Shown here piece after piece: positions 61,465-64,000 of a stretch of DNA of 64,000 nt. The first letter of the stretch is position 1, and every line of letters starts with the position of its first letter. The notes beneath the pieces are model-generated. The model saw only the letters and a program-made list of their open reading frames with translations. It searched no databases and was not told the DNA's origin. The position numbers and the translations under genes were made by a program. The stretch is taken from the NCBI RefSeq assembly GCF_046630445.1, contig NC_092340.1:364974001-365038000 (forward strand), written 5' to 3'. The stretch is from Rutidosis leptorrhynchoides (lineage: Eukaryota > Streptophyta > Magnoliopsida > Asterales > Asteraceae).

Positions 61465-63830
61465 GTACCTACCCGTTAAAGAAATTTCGTCCCGAAATTT
61501 GAGTGAGGTTGTCATGGGTAACAATAAAAAAATGTTTTCATGACAAATATGAGTTGATAAATAGAATTTTATCACAGGGTGTAACCTGAATAAAATAATT
61601 CTATTATTCGAAGCGTATGAGTGAAACTATCACCAAAGAGTGAAATAGGAAAGTAAAGATTCATCTTAACTTTTGACGTAGAGGGCTGAATTCCGGAATT
61701 CAAGGGATTTAAAGAAAATCTTCGAAATCTAAAAGATTTAATTCTTCGGCAAATAAGGAAATTAGGATCTCTATAATTAAATACAGTGATCTGCCTCTAT
61801 TTCTCCGTCTGATATTTCCATTATAAATTAAACTCTTCCCGTTCCATAATTTTCACCATTCCTATACTTTCTTTCATGGTTCTTACATCTACAAGATTGT
61901 AAAAATGCTTAATCCAGTTCTGATCCTTGTCCTTATCCTAACTATTGCAACAATCATTCTCCTTTTCCAACTTCCACCGGAGGAATCTGTTTTCTTTTAC
62001 TTCGACCTTGGGGTTATAGTGTTTTTAATTCTCCCGTGTCTTTATGTTGCGATAAACATTGATATACATGGTTTGTAATTTATGTGTTGTTATCGGGCTT
62101 TATATTCTCCCTTATATTTCGGAGCTCTATGCTTTTGTTTTCTCTTTCCGACTTTAAATCAAGCGAATAATGATCCAGAATTTATATATATGAAATTCGA
62201 AATGAACATAGTTAATGTTCTAAGAAAGAAATGGTAATAGCACGATCTTGATTCGTCAAATTACCAGAATATTCAGGAAAGATAGAACTATCAAGAAAAT
62301 ATGTTCTTGGTATGTTTATATATCAGATAAAATGTAAGAGTCGTGTAACATGGCACATGATGACGTTATAATCTGTGAATCATCATGTCCCATTTAGAAA
62401 CTCAGCATGACTTACTGTAATATAATCACGTTGATCAAGTGTCATTATATTATACTAACTCATGCATCAGTTCCTAACATTACTTCAATAACATTCATAT
62501 TTTAAATTCGAAAGTTTACAGAATATAGAAACTAACAGTTTCTATATGAGGTAACACTGATAGCACGAAGAGATTAATGATTTCAGATAAGAATAGTTAT
62601 AAAAATATCTTCAGAAATATGGAGGATATTTATGATGAAAGATACGATGATATCTTGGAATTTCTAATATCGAGGGATGATGAAGAAGATTTATCCGTAA
62701 GGGTTTAGATTCGGAAGCAAGGTATTTGCTAAAGATTTCTTCAGAAACAGAATCATTTGGATTCTTTAAAGTTAAACTTATTCTTTGTGATTTGTCCACG
62801 GCTTCCTTCATAGTTTCGCATAATCCGCTTTTCGGTACTAGATTTTCTATTGAATGTTTCCAAATATAATGGTACACAGGAAGCACGAAGAGGTATATAA
62901 TTTCGGAAGAGAATATTTATGAAAATATCCTCAGAAATATCGAAGATATTGATGATGATATTTTGGAATTTCTAAGTTCGATGGTTGATGGAGAAAGATT
63001 TTCCGCAAGATTTTAACATGTTCGGAGCAAGATATTCACTAAAGATTTCAACGGATCCAGAAGTACCTGAATCCTTTGAATATAGGGTTTGGTCCTTGTA
63101 TTTGTCCTTGGTCTCCCTCATGGGTAGCTCAATCTGTTTTTTTTTTAATACCCAATTTTCTATCGAGCGTTCCTAACACTCATTTCTTTATCATCAAACT
63201 TTTGGCCGTTTAGACCATCTACCATTTTTCTGTTTACTCTGCATTTAATGCTATGATATCTAAATCATCGGTTATTAATCCGAGGTGGTTTCAGGAGAAT
63301 TGTGTTTTTAGATGATTAAACGCTGATGGTAATATGGTAGAATATGAAAGGTTCCCTGGTAACAATAAAAGAGTACACATATAAATCAAGGTTATAATAA
63401 AGTTGTTTCGAAAGAAAAGTCAAAGTTGACTTGCTGGAGCTGTGACAAAATTTGCTAATTTGGAAAGGGATTGCAATGTTATTTTGGGTAATAATAACAC
63501 TAAGAAATTAGCATAGCTACGTTTTAAACGTTTACTCAGTTGCCGAGAGTTTCTCAGGTGAAAAGTTATATGCATCAATCTTTTCTTCCGTAGATGAAAT
63601 GCGGTTGGTTCCTCCGCTCGATTGAGGTGTTTTCAAAAATTACGAAAGGTTTGGACGCAGATTGTAGTCGTCAAGATACAAATGAGGTTTAAGATGAAAT
63701 CAAGTGGCAAACTTGAAGAATTGTTTAGTTCCATATGTTATAATCAATATTTTAATTCATTTTAATTGTCCAATGTCATTAGTCCACAGTCGATAGTCCA
63801 CAGTTGACAGTCCAATAATTCATATATAAT
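61465..63830 (-). mobile_element. Internal Ty3-like sequence without recognisable pol
   Basis: It begins (minus strand end) with the Ty3-type pre-LTR sequence, but no integrase, RT or RNase H was found in 2.4 kb. Small frames (for example 62611-62886 minus) show no known domain. It contains a diverged tandem duplication at 62567-63180. Either a non-coding 3' spacer of a large element or a non-autonomous derivative. Confidence 0.5.
62567..63180. repeat. Diverged tandem duplication, two ~310-bp units
   Basis: Units from about 62567 and 62881 share AGCACGAAGAG, AAAATATC.TCAGAAATAT, TTTTGGAATTTCTAA-like segments, TTCACTAAAGATTTC-like segments, TTTGTCC and TTTTCTAT.GA. They are diverged by substitutions and small indels, so the duplication is old relative to the young Tekay element. 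Confidence 0.8.
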
Positions 63831-63839
63831 TTATTATAT

Positions 63840-64000
63840 AATATTCGAATTAATTAATACGTATCGTGACCCGTATTCGTCTCAGACTCGATCACAACTC
63901 AGAGTATATATATTATTATAGAATCAACCTCAACCATGTATAGAGAACTCGATCATTACTGCATATAGAGTGTCTATGGTGATTCCAAATAATATATATA
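63840..64000 (-). repeat. LTR B-like segment at the window end
   Basis: CTCAGACTCGATCACAACTCA, GAATCAACCTCAACC.TGTATAG and TACTGCATATAGAGTGTCTATGG match 56973-57090 in the same orientation with moderate divergence. It continues beyond the window. Confidence 0.8.

Overview
This is plant nuclear DNA. It is AT-rich and dense in microsatellites. One degraded host gene fragment with normal plant introns is embedded in nested transposable elements. The mix of Tekay-type chromovirus (Ty3) elements with long LTRs, a Sirevirus-type Copia element, RTE and L1 LINEs, tRNA-derived SINEs, Tourist, Stowaway and MULE-like MITEs and a 5S-bearing Cassandra TRIM fits a large-genome eudicot. Several LTR families look like those of Asteraceae, but that assignment is from memory of family sequences and is an inference. 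No intact host gene was found.

Layout: 1-2.6 kb, an LTR inserted in a Copia 3' remnant. 3.1-6.4 kb (minus strand), the last 12 exons of an ACA8/9/10-type autoinhibited Ca2+-ATPase, coding 456 residues with good splice sites, but cut off at its 5' side and with His in place of the first Asp of TGDGTNDAP. 6.5-12.3 kb, an RTE LINE carrying an LTR fragment. 12.5-13.2 kb, a foldback MITE with telomere-like repeats. 13.66-23.65 kb, a whole-looking and very young Tekay element on the minus strand. 23.9-27.2 kb, a cluster of MITEs and SINEs, including a three-level nest. 28.0-30.5 kb, an L1-type LINE that retains only ORF1.

31.0-48.1 kb is a stack: a Harbinger transposon split by a solo LTR and cut by a second LTR; that second LTR is split by a second Tekay element (36.94-47.93 kb), whose pol region holds another solo LTR. 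48.1-55.9 kb (minus strand) is the 3' LTR and a very long accessory coding region of a Sirevirus-like Copia element, interrupted by a Cassandra TRIM. 55.9-64 kb holds two more long LTRs in minus orientation, and internal Ty3-like sequence without recognisable pol.

Most interesting signals: (1) LTRs of four otherwise different families share an ordered set of short conserved boxes near their 3' ends, including a box resembling a splice acceptor (CTCAGG). (2) Both Tekay elements have an extra ORF of about 220 codons between the primer-binding site and gag, in the same place but without visible sequence similarity. (3) LTRs of different families carry arrays of GCTACAGTA and CpG-rich palindromes just upstream of a TATA box. 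Everything was read by eye; similarity searches were not possible.
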